Shown here one piece after another: positions 1 to 11,124 of a stretch of DNA of 64,000 bases (within the stretch, counting starts at the first letter, position 1; every line of letters begins with the position of its first letter). The notes beneath the pieces were generated by a model. That model did not search any database. It was not told the origin of the DNA and worked only from the letters and a program-made list of their open reading frames with translations. Both the position numbers and the translations under genes were made by a program. The DNA lies in assembly GCA_905221605.1 (NCBI GenBank), contig CAJNDS010000377.1, forward strand, positions 90,715 through 154,714. The letters are read 5' to 3'. This DNA is from Symbiodinium natans (taxonomy: Eukaryota; Sar; Dinophyceae; Suessiales; Symbiodiniaceae).

Positions 1-1207
1 GGTCTGCTGCAACTTGGGCTGTCCCTTGCACCTGCTGAAAGAGGCTGCGGATGGCATTGGTTGGCTCGGGTTTAAACTGCGCCTTGCACCTGGGGTCCTT
101 TTTAAAACTGCATGCAACTGAAAGTTTTTGCGAAACATTTTTAGTCTTCAAGGACAACTGTCCACCACAACCTTCGCAAACCCACAGTTGTCTGTCCCCT
201 AGCAGTTTTAAAACATGTGTAACATGTACCCCTTCAACCGTCACTCTGCCTTGGTGTGTGCATTGGTTTGCTGCCAATGCTGCCAAGGTTTTGCGGTTCT
301 TTGTGTGCAAGAGTTTAAGTTGGCACTGAGCACACCGGAGGTTGAGACCTTCCCATTCCCATGCATGCACAAGTTTGGTCCGGACCAGCTCCTGGAACCA
401 TTCTTGCTGGGTGGTGATGTGGCCTCTCCCAATGTTGGACCCTATGCGCTTTTTGCAGGGCCTGGAGGTGGCCTCGTTGCTCTTGCGAGCCTGCTTTTCT
501 TGCAGGAAGACCTTGTACACTGGGTGCTGATTTTCCCCAATGGCAGTAAGGATCTTTTCCGCCCTGCTCGCCAGGAATTCTTGTGCTTTTTTGCTGCAAT
601 GGTCCTGGTACTGACTGGCTGCCCGGACATCAGGGTGGGCCAGCTCGGCCGCTTTTTCCCCACACAGCTTGTCCGCTAGGTCATTGACCTGCTGTCTCCA
701 CGAGTTTTCCGCACCCACCTTCCGGAGGAACTCCTCCTCTGAAACATGGGATGGAACCCATTTCATTTTGAGGCGGTTGACATCTGTGGTTTGCAGCTCC
801 CACCAGATGTCACCGTGGGTCTTGCCCGGCTTCGGGCTGCGGACTCGTTTCGGGACACCAAGGCAATCCAGTGTCGTGTCAACAGGGCCTGCTGTATACC
901 GGGCTAGCTGCAGAACGGCGTACAGCTCCCCCCTAAACACCGTCTGTGGTCCAGGGACTTGGCCAACGATCGCTCCTACCTGGACATAGTTTTGGCCCTG
1001 CTTCTTGCAGGCTACTACTGCGTAGGCCACCTGCCGGAGTCTCGGGTCCGCCGTATAGGGCCCCCCGCTAGCATCAGTGCCATACACAAGCTCCGGGTCA
1101 TTGAGGGCCTCTTTGTTTGCCCATATACCCAGAAAGATGGGATTGTCCTCCTGTGGAGGCTGTACCTCCCATTTGGGTTTGGGCGGGAGGCCCCTGGTCC
1201 ACAGTGA
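1..1207 (-). pseudogene. LINE ORF2, RNase H and Cys-rich tail, partial
   Basis: A minus-strand frame aligned to copy B (9098-10445) encodes an RNase H-like domain: a GTDASGG-type first Asp motif near 1070, GELYAVLQLARY with the Glu near 920, then WVPSHVS near 750. A tail with C-x2-C pairs follows (RCAQC near 330; CEGCGG near 180). RNase H removes RNA from the cDNA hybrid; the tail may bind nucleic acid. The part between about 230 and 470 was translated by hand and matches copy B closely. No ATG lies at its start because it is an internal part of ORF2 separated by a frameshift. It runs off the window. Confidence 0.7.
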
Positions 1208-2321
1208 TCTCGGGCCTTGGGCCCTGCCTTCTTGGAACCATGTTGGCAACTCCCAAGTTTTGGGCCTCCCACCAGGCACAATCCAGGAGGACATGCTCCC
1301 AATCTGCTTCCTCGTGGCATCGGGGGCACACTTTGACAGCAGAGTTTTGGCTGCAAACCAAGGCACCCTGCCAGACGCACCTCAGGGCAGCTGCTTTCGT
1401 GGTTCGACCTTCTTTCTTGAACTCCCCCAGCAATTTCCTCCCTACCGTCCAGTCGACTCCCTCCTGTAGTTCAGGGGCAGCAAGACCAGTGGCGATGCGG
1501 CGGTTCACCTCCTTCTGGTAGGTTTGCTGGAGGAGGTCTAAGACACGACCCTCCTGCTGTGGGGTGTGTATGGTGTGCTTGGTACTGTGGGTGTCTAACC
1601 ATTCATCACTGCCTCTAGGCTGCCAACCCATGTCAAGCAGGTACGCAACCGTGGCTGCCAAAGGGCCCCTGACCATTTGCCTGCTGCTGGCCTCTTCCAG
1701 CCTATGGACGGTGAGGCCCCATGTTCTCTCCAGCAGCTCTTCCTTTCCTACCCAGCGCTTCTTAAGCTGGAACCAGGCCTCAACTTGCTGGACCATCATG
1801 GTGCGGCCCGGGTCTTGGTACCTATCCCCCACGGAGGACAGGGCCACCTCCAGATTGCCCATCTTTTTTTGTCTGCCACACTGTTCCGCCAGGGCAGTCC
1901 GGAGCTTTTGTCGCCGGGTGGGTGGCATGCCCTGGGCTTGGTGGCCCCAGGTAAGGACGGAGGCAACCCCTCCTCGGAAGAGGCGGACCTTGGCCGGCAC
2001 ACTCGGGACTCTCAGCTGTTTCAGCTTCTTTTGTCTTTTGCCCGCTTTGTGCCTTCGGGCTCTTTGCACCTTGACCCTTCGGACCCGACCCAGGGCACAG
2101 TCCAGGCCTAAATCCTTCATGCTATCACAGATAGCCGGGTCCCCATCTTTGCGCAGCTTCTGTAGCTCCCTTCTGGCTTCTGGTGCACAGGAAGCCTGTT
2201 TTCTTGAGGGACAGACGGAGGTCGCTACCTTCCAGAAGCCGGCGAAGGGTTTTGTAACCTTCATAAACCGCAAACGCTGCCTGCTCAGGATATCGTGCTT
2301 CGAAATCCGCTCCGATGTCAT
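1205..2321 (-). pseudogene. LINE ORF2, linker with CCHC zinc knuckle
   Basis: Continuation of ORF2 after the RT. About 330 residues of basic, Trp/Leu-rich linker lead to KVCPRCHEEADWEHVLLDC, a C-x2-C-x7-H-x4-C finger typical of the region after the RT in RNase H-bearing LINEs. The frame then shifts near 1205: the residues that follow in this frame do not match copy B, whereas another frame does. Copy B lacks the second half of this finger because of an internal deletion. Confidence 0.75.
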
Positions 2322-3465
2322 CCACCCAGGTGTCTAAGGCGGTGACACTGCGGAGCTGAGCGGCTTCTTGCATTATTGGCTGGAGGTAAACCCTGGCCAT
2401 CATTGTTGCGAACGGGCACCCTGCTAGGATGCCCCTCGCAGGGAGGATCCCCTCCGAAAGGAGATCCTCTGCCACGAGATATCTCGTTCCCCGGTAGACT
2501 TGCATGACCAGGAGGGCTATAGCTGGCGGGAAGCCGGTCGCCACTATCCGCTCCTCCAATTTGGTCCAATTAACACTGTCATAGAAAGTCTGCAGGTCCA
2601 ACAGGACCGCACAGGCATGTTTGTTAGCTGCGCGGCTAACCTCTCCTCTCAGGAGTCTCTGCATGCCTGTTTCTAGACAAGTGTTACCCGGGGAGGCTTT
2701 ATCCCATGGGAACCTCTCTGCAGTTTCTCGCATCCATTTCTTGACGACCTGTGCTCTGCAGAAGCACCAAAGCCGATAGGTGATGGATGTGAGGGTTATG
2801 GGCCTTTCTATGTCAGCGTTTTTGGGCAGGAGTGCCACATGGTGCGCCTGCCAGTGCTGTGGCGCCACTCCTGTGGTTTCAGCCAAGTTCAGGACTTGGG
2901 TGAGCTGCTCATAGGCCGGTCCAGGGAGGTTTTTGAGGGCAGCATAGGTGAGCCCATCAAGACCTCCTGCCTTGTCGGTGACATTCCTGAGGATGGCCTC
3001 GAGCACCTCTGCTGTTATTTTGAACAGCGGGGAGGCTTTTGCTGCATCCAGCAGGGGGGAACATTCTACCTCTCCCCAAATTGCGACCCACTGCTTCCTC
3101 CTGGCCCCTGGGCGCTCTTCGCCTGGGAGGTTTTGGAAGGGCCGATCTAGGACTCTCTCACTCTTCTTGAGAGAACTATAGAGAGGTCTCATCCCTTTCG
3201 CTAATCCCGCTTGGAGCCAGCCCTTGTATTGGGCCTGCTGCTCCTTGGCTCTCTGCATCTGGAGGGCCGCCTCCTTGTGCCTGGCAGCGACACTCAAAGA
3301 CCGCCACTGTGGTTCTTTTGCTGAACATTGCTTGTACAGTTCTGTGAGGAAGGCAGTTCCTTCAGCAATGTCTTGACAGGTTTGGAGGGTGCCTAGGTCC
3401 GGTAGGTGCTGCTGGGAGGCGGGCACTTCCTCCAGGATTCTGGCCATTCGTGCCCACCAGCCCAC
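2125..3465 (-). pseudogene. LINE ORF2, reverse transcriptase part
   Basis: A reverse transcriptase domain reads clearly: KAGGLDGLTYAALK, RPITLTSITYRLW, motif A DLQTFYDSVNW with the catalytic Asp, motif B RGILAGCPFATMM, motif C WVDDIGADF (the YxDD box, with Trp first) and LSLKKTGF for motifs D/E. It copies element RNA onto nicked genomic DNA. It is joined to the endonuclease by a frameshift at about 3470 and to the zinc-knuckle part by another at about 2200, where the downstream frame (1098-2321) takes over. Catalytic Asp residues are present, so decay is by indels rather than active-site loss. Confident as RT of a LINE; clade uncertain. Confidence 0.88.
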
Positions 3466-3501
3466 TTCAGAGCCTTTGGGCAGTGGAAGGTCGCTGCAAG
3501 A

Positions 3502-5139
3502 CTAAGGGGCCCCATTGGGCCTGCACACACCAACCTCTGCCAGTTCTCGGTGCTTCGTGGCAGTGCTCCGGTCGCCAGTTGCCAGGTGCTCTGGTCCTCT
3601 TGGGCACAGGTCCTGTCCATTATGGCGAAATGGGAGGGTTGGACCTCTCGCCATTCTTGGTTTTTGAGGTCTGCTGTGAGTTTCGGGAACTGGGGAAGCT
3701 TCCAGGACTTCCATTCGCTGGCACCGTCCTTGACTTTGAGGTGCAAGGCTGCATGTGGCAGACAGATCCACCAGGGCTTCCAGGCTCCTACTCACAACCC
3801 CAAAGTCCAGTTCCGCCCCATGGTTGCATGTAGCCTCTCCAGTGGCTACCATCCTCCCCCTCATCACCTGAATCAGTGCTGTGTCCTGAACTTCGGTCGG
3901 GTCCAGGTTCCAATCTCCCAGGATGATCCAGGGTTCCGGGAGGGTTCTTACGAAAGCCACCAGAGAGGATAGCACCTCTGCATTCGTGGGACCATTTAGG
4001 CCTTCCGTGTCCCTCAAGTAGAGGGACACAATCGTGTAGTCCCACCGTCTTTGTCTCAGACCCACAGCTGTGTAGCCTGCCCCTTTGCATTGGTAGGTGG
4101 CTTTTTGCCACACTCCGCTATTTTTGGGAAAGGCACAAGCAGTGCCCCCCAACCTGGTGCCCTTGTCCGACAAGGAGGCCGGCTCAGCATAGAGATCCCA
4201 TCCTAGGGATTGCAGTGTGGCTCTCCTGCCATGCAGCAGTTCCGGTGTGAGGTGGGTTTCCTGCAGACACACCACCTTGGCTTTGGAGGAGGTCACCCAC
4301 TCCAGTGCCCCGTTGTTGAAACTGGTGACATTGGCGTTCATGATACTTAGATACTGGTCAGGCGAGGCGGAAGGTTTAACCTTCTCATGGCTGGGCTCTT
4401 CTGAGTCGGTGCCCTCGCCGTGGGTAGGGTCTTCCTCTCGTTCCTGCTGACCCAGCACCTGTTCCGGTGTCAGGGACTCTTCCTTCTTTGGGAGCTCAGA
4501 GGCTATCGCCTCCTTTGCTTGTTGAATGGCTTTCCCGGTGACATCCTCTCCTTGCTCTAGGGCATGCAGGACCATCCTGCACCAACCCCAGGCCAGGGAG
4601 TCCTCCGCCATCACCTCCTCTTGGGCTTCGATGAAGCTTAAAATGGTGGCTTCCTTCGCCTGAAAGGGGCTCGCTTGATCTTCCAGGAGGTTGACCACCT
4701 CCTGCCATGTCATCTCCGAACCCAAGTCATCTGGGCTGCAGAGGGAAGGTATCACCTTCTGGGCTTCATCATTGCATTGTGGCGGGGAGGCGCCTTGGGT
4801 AACCAGAGGGTGCCCATCAGGGTTCACCTCCCACGATGACTTCATTTGTTCGCCTTCTGCTGGTGCCTCATCATCTGTAAGGTCCAGCTTGAAAAACTTT
4901 GGCCCTGTGATCGGAACGCTTTCTGGCGACTCCTTTCCAGGCCGACAAAAGTGGCTGGGCTTCTGCCAGCCTTGTTCACAACCACTGCTATCTGCAGTAA
5001 GTTGTTTCCCCAAGGCCTCCCTCAATCTTTTCCCATGTAGATTGATGTGAGCACCTCGCTTGTAATATTCAGCACACGCAACTAGGAACTGCTGAGCAGC
5101 TCGCAGCATGTGTTCCAGCCCTGGGCTGGGGTCGCACAT
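3502..5139 (-). pseudogene. LINE ORF2, endonuclease part
   Basis: The first ATG in this frame is at 5139. After an acidic, low-complexity N-terminal region, an endonuclease/exonuclease/phosphatase domain is readable: MNANVTSFN (Asn motif), LQETH with the catalytic Glu, a SLYL strand, ILGDWNLDP (the GDFN-type Asp/Asn motif) and a degenerate ELDFGVVS. This domain nicks target DNA for target-primed reverse transcription. The frame is lost at about 3750: the natural continuation lies in the frame read over 3393-3746 and then moves again to the RT frame at about 3465. The final His of the fold (SDH motif) is not visible in this frame. Broken remnant. Confidence 0.8.
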
Positions 5140-5190
5140 TGGCTCTGTGGGGCCCTTGCTTTGGGGCTCCAGGCCCCACACGCCGAGTCC

Positions 5191-6075
5191 CTAGACCACC
5201 GGACCAAACCCCGGCGGGGCATTGGCATTTCCGGGAGGCATCCCCTCCTGGGTTTGCTCCTCAAGGCCTGGAGGGGTGGGGACCTCCTGTGTGCGACGCC
5301 TCTTTGCTTCTCTCTCCGCTTTAATTTCATGGAGCTTCTTCTCTTGCTCCTCGTTGAGGCTTACCCCCAATTCATGGAGGATGCTGTCGACCTCCATGTC
5401 CGCAGCGGATTCGCAGAAGACTTTCTCTTTGAGCAGGCCTGAGCTTGCTTCGACTGCCTTCTGCGCCCTCTCGGCCTGCTCATTCAGCACGATCATTTCT
5501 TGTAGAAGCTGCCTTAATGACTCCTTCGCCATGTCAATGCGCTTCTGCAGGCCAATCTTCTGATCAGCAATGTGCTTGAGCTTGCCAGCTGCACTTTGCC
5601 AGCTCTGGCTGGCCTGGCTTGCAGCTTGGGAGGGCGTCACCTCCTGACTGGCCTTGAGGCCCTTCAGGTAGGCTTTGACCTCCTCCGGCAGGGCGGCTTC
5701 GTGCTTCTGGCACAGGTCTGTGAGATCGTCCACCTCTTCCTTGACCTGTGCCTTGGGTGGTTTGTACCCTGCCTCCTTGAGGTTCTTTTGCACCTCTTCA
5801 GGCACACTGTCCCACGCCACTCCAAGGGCTTGCAGGACCTTGTTCGGCAGTGGTGCTTTCGGAGTCTTGGGCTTCTTCGGTGGCTGCCAGTAAGCTGCCT
5901 CGGCGACCGTAGGCCACTGTGGCTTCCACTGGCTCCAGTTCTGTCTCGCCTTGCGAATGCTGTTTGCCCATGGTGTCCTGCACTTCTTGCAGAGCTGGTT
6001 CTGCTTAGCCTTGTCCGCCCAAATCCATCCTGTGCAGCTTGTACCACTGCAACAGATGTACTCGCGGGGGGCCAT
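5191..6075 (-). CDS. LINE ORF1: zinc-finger and coiled-coil protein
   Basis: 295 codons from the ATG at 6075 (an upstream in-frame TTG at 6102 is unlikely in a eukaryote). Near the N-terminus is a C-x4-C-x14-C-x2-C zinc-binding pattern with a Trp in its middle (CTGWIW), then a Lys/Pro-rich stretch, a Glu/Lys-rich helical part around residues 160-220 likely to form a coiled coil, a basic KRRRTQE segment and a Pro/Gly-rich C-terminus. This layout suits a LINE ORF1 RNA-binding protein that packages element RNA. The stop lies about 10 bases before the ORF2 reading frame opens, so ORF2 could be translated by reinitiation. ORF1 is intact although ORF2 is broken. Function is inferred from position; the finger does not identify a family. 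Confidence 0.6.
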   Translation of the reverse strand: MAPREYICCSGTSCTGWIWADKAKQNQLCKKCRTPWANSIRKARQNWSQWKPQWPTVAEAAYWQPPKKPKTPKAPLPNKVLQALGVAWDSVPEEVQKNLKEAGYKPPKAQVKEEVDDLTDLCQKHEAALPEEVKAYLKGLKASQEVTPSQAASQASQSWQSAAGKLKHIADQKIGLQKRIDMAKESLRQLLQEMIVLNEQAERAQKAVEASSGLLKEKVFCESAADMEVDSILHELGVSLNEEQEKKLHEIKAEREAKRRRTQEVPTPPGLEEQTQEGMPPGNANAPPGFGPVV

Positions 6076-6102
6076 GGCTAAGAGGAAGGCACCTCTTGGC
6101 AA

Positions 6103-6300
6103 ACTGTCCTAGGCTGGCTACCAGGCTAGGAAGGCTGAGACCTCCGAAACTTCCCTCAGGCTACTCCTTGGGCCGAAAACTTGAGCCAAACCCAGGTTCG
6201 AACCCAGGATCTACCCAGGTTCAAACCCAGGTTTAAACCCAGGTTTGAACCCAGGTTTAAACCTGGGTTCAAACCCAGGTTCAAACCCATGGGCAGAATT
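6103..6300. repeat. AACCCAGGTT/AACCTGGGTT palindromic cluster upstream of LINE copy A
   Basis: About ten copies of AACCCAGGTT or its reverse complement AACCTGGGTT lie between 6186 and 6290, in alternating orientation, so the tract can fold on itself. It sits immediately upstream of ORF1 on the minus strand and may be the element's 5' leader. The same motif recurs at 6720-6850, 7261-7345 and 10446-10500. Confidence 0.8.
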
Positions 6301-6359
6301 TAAATCAATTCTCGATTTCTCTGATTTTCCATGGGGGGGGGGGCTGATTTCGTAATAAG

Positions 6360-6720
6360 ACATGAAAACAACAAGAAAACGAGGGGGTGGAATTTAGACT
6401 TCTCTCTCAACTTCTCTACTTTTTCGAATTACAAGAATAATGAAGACAAGAAAACAAAAACAAGAAACGAGGAGGGTGGAATTTAGACGAGTTTTCCACT
6501 CTCATTCTTTTTTTTTCCTCTGATTTTCGAGTGATGAAAACAAGAAAAACAAGAAACAAGAGGCTGGAATTTAGACTGGTTCTTGACTCTCTTCTCTGCT
6601 TCTTTGCTTTTCGAATTACAAAGAAATCGACAAGAAACAAAACAAGAAACGCTGGTTCTCCACTCTCATTCTCTTTGAAGGTGGAATTGAATCAATTCTC
6701 GCTTCTCTGTTCTTAGTCCA
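6360..6720. repeat. GA-rich minisatellite, ~88-bp period
   Basis: GGTGGAATTTAGAC-type blocks recur at about 6389, 6477 and 6565, separated by ACAAGAAA-rich and CTTCTCT-rich stretches. No convincing coding frame. A related array with the same core lies at 26720-27290. Confidence 0.75.
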
Positions 6721-6851
6721 AATTCAAACCTGGGTTGGAACCTAGGTTCCAACCGTGGTTGGAACCCAGGTTCCAACCTGGGTTCGAAGTTAGGTTAACC
6801 CCAGAGTTCAACCCAGGTTCGAATCCAGGATGAACCTGGGGAACCTGGGTT
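6720..6851. repeat. Second AACCTGGGTT cluster
   Basis: Degenerate alternating copies of the palindromic decamer AACCTGGGTT/AACCCAGGTT directly outside the left arm of the large inverted repeat. No gene. Confidence 0.75.
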
Positions 6852-7745
6852 CCTCCCTCTAACAGCCTGCACAGGGCTGCACCAAAGGCCTTGAGGGACC
6901 CTTTTGTCAGGAGGTTCCAAGCCTCTCATGAGGTACCAGCCTCTGGCAGCATCCCAAAGAGGATGAAAAGCTGAGGTTCATCCTCGCTGCCAGAGACCAC
7001 ACCCCTGGCCGATTTCCTCTCACAGTTTGCACACAGCGCACCAGAAACCTTGAGGAATGTTTTGCCAGGAGGTTCAATCCTCATGAGGTACAACCTCTGG
7101 TAGCATCCCAAAGAGGATGGTAGCTTAGGAGGAGGTGTGTTCCTCCCCCTGTACCATAGGGCCAAGAGGGCCATCAGATGTGCCAGTACAGAGGCACGGT
7201 TTTCACAACCCAAACACCAAGGAGGTGGTTCGCACAAGTTCGCTCAACTCGGAAAAAAATTTGAACCTGGGTTCCAAACCCAGATTTGAACCTGGGTTCG
7301 CCGGAAAAAAGTTGTTCAAACCTGGGTTCAAGAACCTGGGTTGGATTTTTTTTTCGAGTTGAGCGAACAAATGCGATCCACCGTCTTGGTGTTTGGGTTG
7401 TGAAAACCGTGCCTCTGTACTGGCACTAATGATGGCCCTCTTGGCCCTAAAGTACAGGGGAGGAAAAACCTCCTCCTAGGCTACCATCCTCTTTGGGATG
7501 CTACCAGAGGCTGTACCTCATGAGAGGAATGAAACCTCCTGGCAAAAGCTCCTCAGGTTTTTGATGCAGGGGGTGCAAACCGTGAGAGGAGGGCCAGGGG
7601 TGCTCTCTGGCGGCGAGGATGAACCTCTGCTTTCATCCTCTTCGGGATGCTACCAGAGGCTGGTACCTCACGAGAGGTTAGGAACCTCCTGACAAAAGGT
7701 CCCTCAAGGCCTTTGGTGCACTTGGTGCAGGCTGTCAGAGGGAGG
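6852..7745. repeat. Large inverted repeat (~400-bp arms, ~100-bp centre)
   Basis: The left arm 6852-7252 is, by eye, a near-perfect reverse complement of 7354-7745. Landmarks: CCTCCCTCTAACAG at 6852 answers CTGTCAGAGGGAGG ending at 7745; CACAACCCAAACACCAAG near 7204 answers CTTGGTGTTTGGGTTGTG near 7385. The 100-bp centre holds AACCTGGGTT palindromes flanked by A- and T-runs. Each arm is itself a tandem of related blocks containing GCATCCCAAAGAGGATG. The structure resembles a foldback element or long MITE; no transposase frame was seen and target duplications were not identified. Confidence 0.85.
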
Positions 7746-7814
7746 CGGTCAGGGTTCCTCTCCGGTAGCGAGGATGGTACCTCTTTACTGTCCTCGCTGG
7801 GAGGATGCAACCTC

Positions 7815-9168
7815 CTAGGCTGCATCAGCTGGTGGTTTCCGCAGTGGGACCAACTCCCAGCGAGGCTCCTCCATGATGTTGCCGAGGGGTCGTGCTAGCC
7901 CGTAGTCTGGCGACGGCAACTCATACAGGACTTTCATGTCGATGAGAGCCTCGACAAACACCATGTCCATGCTCTTTAACTCCCACAGCAACAGGCTTGC
8001 CAGCATGGGGATGCTGGCATGGTGGAGGCTGACCCACCTCTTGACTTTGCTGCTAAGGGTGGGGGAGTCTTGGTCAAACCACCGGAAGAAAGAGACGAGC
8101 TGGGTTTGGCTGGGGAAACCATAGTGTTCCCTCGTGCTCCAGTTGGCTACGTCCAGGGACGTTAACCGGTGGTACTTGGCCATTCCCAAGTACTCCCAGT
8201 TATGCTCCCCTTGATCTCGGGGATGGAGGTACCCCTCCGGAAGGCGTAGTCCGCACCAGAAGCACAACATAATGCACATCTGGAGGAACGAACCGTCCGG
8301 TGTTGGGCGGATGGGGGCCGCCATCCGCTCAACGGTGTAGGCCCTCAGGTCCTGGGCTGGGAGCCCAGGCACCTCGACCTGGAGGGTGAACCTCCGGCAG
8401 ACCTGGGGCCAGGAGTCGAGGGACAGCGCAAATAGCTCCCACTCGAAGTGGTGGGCACCTTCAGGACCCAGCGGGGTTCCCGGTCAAGGGTATACACCAC
8501 CCTTGACCCTCCCCGAGCAAGCATGGTCAGGTACCTGATCTTGCCCTGGACCTCATACGAGGCCTGGTCGGGCATCTGGTTGGCTAGGCCATTGCCTCGA
8601 CCGCGGCTGCTTGCTCGAAAAATAAGGTTACCTCCCTCGTTATAGGGCCTGGTGCCCGTGTTAAGGTCTGCCGGGGGAGCACGTTTGGCTGGCGGTGGCA
8701 TGGGTGGGACCCTTTGGGCTGCCTCGGAGACAGCCTGCTGCCTCTGAGCCCTGGCTTTCTTACCCGGCCTGTTTCTCTAAGGTGTAGTCATCTACGAACC
8801 TCTGCGCCGGGGTCCTGCGTTCGAGCAGGAACTCTCCCTTGCCTTGGGCTTTGCCGCTGCCTGCTCGGAGGAGGAACCTCCCTCTTTCTATTCTCCCAAA
8901 CCTTTGCCTCCGGAGGCTGCCCCTCCCCTGCCGGTGTTGTGGGTGGCAGTTCCTGGTTGTTTTCCTCCTTTGTCTCGGCAGGGGCTGCATTGGAGGAGGC
9001 ACTGGCTTGGGAGGGTAGCCCCTCCTGGGTGTCATCGCCGGTGGGGTGGTGTAGAGCCTTTGGCTCCGGGGGGGCCCCACCCTCCGGCTTTTCTTCTTCA
9101 CTCTTCACTGGGGCCTCCTGGGCCTCCTGGCCCTGGGAGGGCAGGTCCTCCTGCTTCATTTCCGCCAT
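7815..9168 (-). pseudogene. Decayed ORF downstream of LINE copy B, unknown product
   Basis: Three coding-like minus-strand frames follow each other: 9168-8788 (starting MAEMKQEDLPSQ, acidic and Pro/Gln-rich), a shift into the frame ending near 8760, then 8701-8457 (Pro/Arg-rich, ending REPRWVLKV), then 8457-7815 (AHHFEWELFALSLDSWPQ continuing into a Trp/Leu-rich domain). Joined, they would make about 440 residues. Frameshifts lie near 8800-8850, 8763 and 8457. The 5' end overlaps the RNase H frame of LINE copy B by about 70 bases, so it is probably a third LINE ORF; a captured host gene is the alternative. I recognise no domain. Confidence 0.5.
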
Positions 9169-10445
9169 TGCGCACGGGGGCGTTGGGCCCTTCTACTGGC
9201 TTGGCTGCCTGCGCTGGCTGAAAAAGGCTGCGGATGGGATTTGTCGTTTCTGGCTTGAATTGCGACTTACATCGGGAGTCCTTTTTAAAACAACAAGCTG
9301 CAGCAAGTTTTTGCGAAACCGTTCGGGTTTTTAGGGACAGCTGGCCACCACAACCCTCGCACACCCAAAGCTGCCTAGTTCCTAAAAGTTTCAAAACATG
9401 CGTGACATGAACCCCTTCAATCGCAACCCTCCCTTGATGCGCACATTGGTGTGCTGCCAGCGCCTCTAAGGTCTTGCGGTTTTTGGTGTGCAAAAGTTTT
9501 AGTTGGCACTGGGCACACCGGAGGTTGAGACCGTCCCATTCCCAGGCATGTATGGATTTGGTCCGGACCAGTTCCTGGAACCATTCCTGCTGGGTAGTGG
9601 TGTGGCCACGACCTATGTTGGATCCCACCCGCTTTTTACAGGGCCTTGCATTGGCCTCGGGGTGTTGCTTGTCCTGCAGGAAGACCTTGTAGACTGGGTG
9701 CTGGTTTTCTCCTACAGCGGTGAGGATCTTTTCAGCCCTGCTCGCCAGGAACTCTTGGGCTTTCTTGCTGCAATGGTCCTGATATTGGCTGGCTGCCCGG
9801 GCCTCGGGGCGGGCCAGCTCAGCCGCTTTTTCCCCACACAGTGTATCTGCCAGGTCATTGACCTGCTGCCTCCACGAGTTTTCCGCACCGACCTTCCGGA
9901 GGAAATCCTCCTTTGAAACATGGGACGGGACCCATTTCATTTTTAGGCGGTCGACATCCGTGGCTTGCAGCTCCCACCAGATGTCACCGTGGGTTTTCCC
10001 CGGTTTTGGGCTGCGGACTCGTTTCGGGACACCAAGGCAGTCTAGTGTCGTGTCAACGGGGCCTTCAGTATATCGGGCCAGTTGCAAAACTGCATACATC
10101 TCACCTCGAAAAACCGTCTGAGGGCCTGGGACTTGGCCGACGATTGCCCCGACCTGGACATAGTCTTGGCCCTGCTTTTTGCAGGCCACCACTGCGTAGG
10201 CTACCTGCCGGAGTCTCGGGTCCGCCGTGAGGCCCCCGCTAGCATCTGTGCCGTAGACAAGCTCCGGGTCACTGAGGGCCTCTTGGCTGGCCCATATGCC
10301 CAAGAAGGTGGGCTTGTCTTCCTGGGGAGGTGGTACCTGCCAGTCGGGTTTAGGCGGGAGGCCCCTGGTCCACAGTGATCGCGGGCCTTGGGCCCTGCCT
10401 TCCGCTTCCTGGTGGCACCGGGGGCACACCTTGACGGCAGAGTTT
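9098..10445 (-). pseudogene. LINE copy B: 5'-truncated ORF2 C-terminus (RNase H, Cys-rich tail)
   Basis: An open minus-strand frame starts with KVCPRCHQEAEG, the first half of the zinc knuckle, then jumps by an internal deletion to the RNase H domain: ELVYGTDASGGLT (Asp), FRGEMYAVLQLARY (Glu), TLDCLG, WVPSHVSKEDF. The tail has RCAQC, H-x3-H-type and CEGCGG zinc-binding pairs, ending GGPSEE. It is truncated upstream at an AACCTGGGTT cluster (10446-10500). The frame has stayed open, unlike copy A. It matches copy A throughout 1-1207. Dead on arrival by 5' truncation, as is usual for LINEs. Confidence 0.8.
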
Positions 10446-11124
10446 TGAACCTGGGTTGGACCTGGGTTCAACCTGGGTTCGGAACCCAGGTTCGAACCCA
10501 AACTATTGAACGACCACACCTCAAGGTTCAAGCAGAAAAACCTAAAACCCTTAAACCTGTAAACCTTACAAGGTTAATTTGCGTAAAAGACCGAAATGCA
10601 GCAAGCCCTCAGCCCTACAAGACTCAAGCCCTGCACGCTTCTCACTTTGCATGTTCGCACACTCCGGTCTTATCCACCACTGAAATAAAACGCCAAACAC
10701 GCAAGACTCTCAGCACATTTCCAAGCAAGGAAGAACAAGTACAAACACCTCCACGGCGGAAAACTGGTCGAACCTCATGCGTTAACCGCCAAGAACAAAC
10801 AAGTGTCTTCAAAAACAAAGACCTTGGAATGCAGATGCATATGGGTTACACTGAAGCCTTCGAGACCTCTGTACACCTGCAACAAGATGGCACGAGAAGA
10901 AAAAATTTTTCACTTTGGGCTGGGCAATTTGCATGTCGCATCCTTTGAGAACGGGCAAAGTCTTGCCCTTCTCCTTCTCAAGTTTTCATTGTTCTTTTCC
11001 CCCCCCTCCCGGACCCTGACCTTCCTCGAATTTGAACTCGAGGCTCCCCTTGCTCAAGCCTCCTCAGCAAAAACTGGTGAAGGCCCCATTCTGCTTGAAA
11101 ACAATTCGGGCCGAGTTGGGCAAA
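10446..11124. other. Non-coding stretch with an AACCTGGGTT cluster at its left edge
   Basis: 10446-10500 is a palindromic AACCTGGGTT cluster. From 10500 to 11124 only short frames without coding character are seen. The right edge is the target site of the tyrosine-recombinase element, with flank ending GGGCAAA just before GTC. Confidence 0.5.

Larger units (their letters stand above)
1..6075 (-). mobile_element. LINE (non-LTR retrotransposon) copy A, cut by the window start
   Basis: Reading the minus strand from 6075 downwards gives ORF1 (zinc finger, coiled coil), then an ORF2 with AP-endonuclease-like, reverse transcriptase, C-x2-C-x7-H-x4-C knuckle and RNase H domains, in the order typical of RNase H-bearing LINEs (I-like groups). 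ORF2 is broken by at least three frameshifts (about 3480, 2200 and 1205), so this copy is dead. The RNase H and Cys-rich tail match a second copy at about 9100-10445. The 3' end lies beyond base 1. No target-site duplication can be judged. Clade assignment is tentative. Confidence 0.85.

Noticed and set aside
10530-10570. Interstitial telomere-like CCTAAAACCCTTAAACC
   Set aside because: Only two or three degenerate motifs; no regular CCCTAAA array.
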